Shown in pieces: positions 6,016-6,500 of a stretch of 6,500 bases of DNA. Made by a program: the position numbers and the translations under genes. The stretch spans positions 1 through 6,500 of the forward strand of contig CANRMU010000055.1 in NCBI GenBank assembly GCA_947631895.1. Reading direction: 5' to 3'. This stretch comes from an uncultured Bacilli bacterium (GTDB lineage Bacteria; Bacillota_I; Bacilli_A; RF39; UBA660). Below the pieces are notes generated by a model, which saw nothing but the letters and a program-made list of their open reading frames with translations, ran no database searches and was not told where the DNA came from. Every line of letters starts with the position of its first letter. The stretch's first letter is position 1.

Positions 6016-6500
6016 TAACTCGCGAGTTGAGTTTTATATGGCGTTCCTTTTTCTCCATTACCGTCTATTATTTTTACTGACGATGATAGATATACGACTG
6101 GCTGAACCCCGCGCGCATTGAACGCATTGCCGCTGCCGTTGACAAAGCCAGACGCCGACACATAGAACACAAGGTAAGCAGAAGAAGAATTCGGCGAAGG
6201 TGTCATTGTCCACGTGTTACTACTTGGCTTTAACCAATCATTTGTATAACAACTATCACTATTATATTTATTCATACTTTTTCCTAAACATGTTTCTCTA
6301 ACACTTCCTCCTACTGCATATCCATAATCACTTGGATACATTAAGCCTATATATCCTTCCCATGTTGTGGTTCTTAGCACTTCATCATTACAATAATCTC
6401 CTCCACCATTACTTGTACATCGCTCTTTGCCATTATGACTTCCTCTTTCTGTTTCATATGTTGCTTTTGCTGTCCAGTCACTTGTGCTATAAGTTGCAAA
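6015..6500 (-). CDS. Putative surface/secreted protein with C-type-lectin-like C-terminal domain (5' end beyond the window)
   Basis: The frame is open from the window edge for 161 codons to a TAG at 6017-6015; the true start is not in the window (the GTG at 6380 is internal). I cannot name the gene. Visible parts: four cysteines in two close sets (residues 28 and 37, 71 and 84), which suits disulfides in an exported protein; a WEGYIGLMYPSDYGYA block (47-62); NDWL (87-90); TWTMTPSP (96-103); and GVQPVVYL (131-138) near the C-terminus. The W...P / VxxxGxV / GV(R)PVxYL order resembles the C-type-lectin-like tails of DUF6273/DUF1566-like proteins in gut Firmicutes; this is recall, not a search. 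Residues 1-94 use AT-rich codons (AGT, GGA, AAT), while 95-138 use GC-rich ones (GGC, GCG, TCG, GTC). That shift matches a possible DGR variable region. The missing N-terminus could hold a signal peptide or prepilin-type helix. Confidence 0.65.
   Translation of the reverse strand, partial: FATYSTSDWTAKATYETERGSHNGKERCTSNGGGDYCNDEVLRTTTWEGYIGLMYPSDYGYAVGGSVRETCLGKSMNKYNSDSCYTNDWLKPSSNTWTMTPSPNSSSAYLVFYVSASGFVNGSGNAFNARGVQPVVYLSSSVKIIDGNGEKGTPYKTQLAS
6017..6028. repeat. Perfect 12-bp palindrome at the 3' end of the coding region
   Basis: AACTCGCGAGTT is a perfect 12-bp palindrome covering the last codons and reaching into the TAG stop. It could form a 4-bp cruciform stem with a CGCG loop. It sits 1 bp from the GC-rich hairpin at 5983-6015. 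A site for a dimeric protein or a DGR homing signal are both possible; chance is not excluded. Confidence 0.5.
6087..6218 (-). other. Candidate DGR variable region (approximate limits)
   Basis: This codes residues 95-138 of the partial protein. Variable-looking positions carry codons of the form NNT or NNC (AAT, TCT three times, TAC, TAT, TTT, AAC, GGC, AGC, GGC, AAT, TTC, AAT). These are what adenine-directed mutation of a template of AAY codons would give: the first two bases vary and the final pyrimidine is kept. Between them are framework codons (GTG, GCG, GTC, CGC-GGG-GTT). DGR variable regions lie at the 3' end of target genes in C-type-lectin-like domains, as here. No template repeat or reverse transcriptase is in the window, so this is inference from codon pattern, composition and position. 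Confidence 0.4.

Noticed and set aside
6010..6032. Integron attC-like core sites (ACTCAAC and GTTAGGT on the minus strand)
   Set aside because: The two matches are only 6 nt apart, far too close for an attC site, and follow from the 12-bp palindrome; no inner L boxes are visible.
6015..6380. Treating the GTG at 6380 as the true start of a 121-residue protein
   Set aside because: The frame continues open for 40 more codons to the window edge with the same cysteine-rich, secreted-type composition, so 6380 is an internal valine.
1..6500. Mycoplasma-type genetic code (TGA as tryptophan)
   Set aside because: All tryptophans in the recognised genes are TGG, no gene has an internal in-frame TGA, and mnmG ends properly at TGA.
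1..6500. CRISPR arrays or insertion sequences
   Set aside because: No regularly spaced repeats longer than about 8 nt and no transposase-like frame or terminal inverted repeats were seen.

Overview
This window comes from an AT-rich, low-GC Gram-positive-type bacterium, most likely an uncultured Bacilli/Mollicutes-like lineage of the kind common in animal guts. That placement is an inference from three things seen here: very AT-rich genes with strong Shine-Dalgarno sites, a type VIIb secretion gene (essC), and a disulfide-rich protein tail ending in a GVQPVVYL-type motif. Tryptophan is encoded by TGG throughout and TGA serves as the mnmG stop, so the standard bacterial code applies. Every supported gene lies on the minus strand, so the biological order runs from high to low coordinates.

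(1) 6500-6015: the 3' end of a gene for a probable surface or secreted protein. Its last ~130 coding bases plus the sequence just past its stop switch abruptly to high GC. This stretch has codon patterns expected of a variable region made by a diversity-generating retroelement (DGR), and it is followed by a 12-bp perfect palindrome and a strong GC-rich hairpin. (2) 5982-5688: no protein gene. It holds a sigma-A-type promoter, a structured ~160-nt RNA candidate ending in a terminator-like hairpin, and then a second, near-consensus promoter. (3) 5687-1752: the tRNA/rRNA modification operon mnmE-mnmG-rsmG, tightly packed (14-nt gap, then a 14-nt overlap) and ending in an AT-rich terminator. (4) 1730-1: a new promoter and the first 554 codons of essC, the membrane-anchored motor ATPase of the type VIIb (ESX-like) secretion system, cut by the window edge.

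MnmE and MnmG act together to modify the wobble uridine of certain tRNAs, and RsmG methylates 16S rRNA; this is conserved housekeeping. The two flanks are accessory in character. The most interesting signal is the suspected DGR target tail at the right end. The second is the unassigned structured RNA between that gene and the mnmE promoter. No reverse transcriptase or template repeat is inside the window, so the DGR reading remains a hypothesis.
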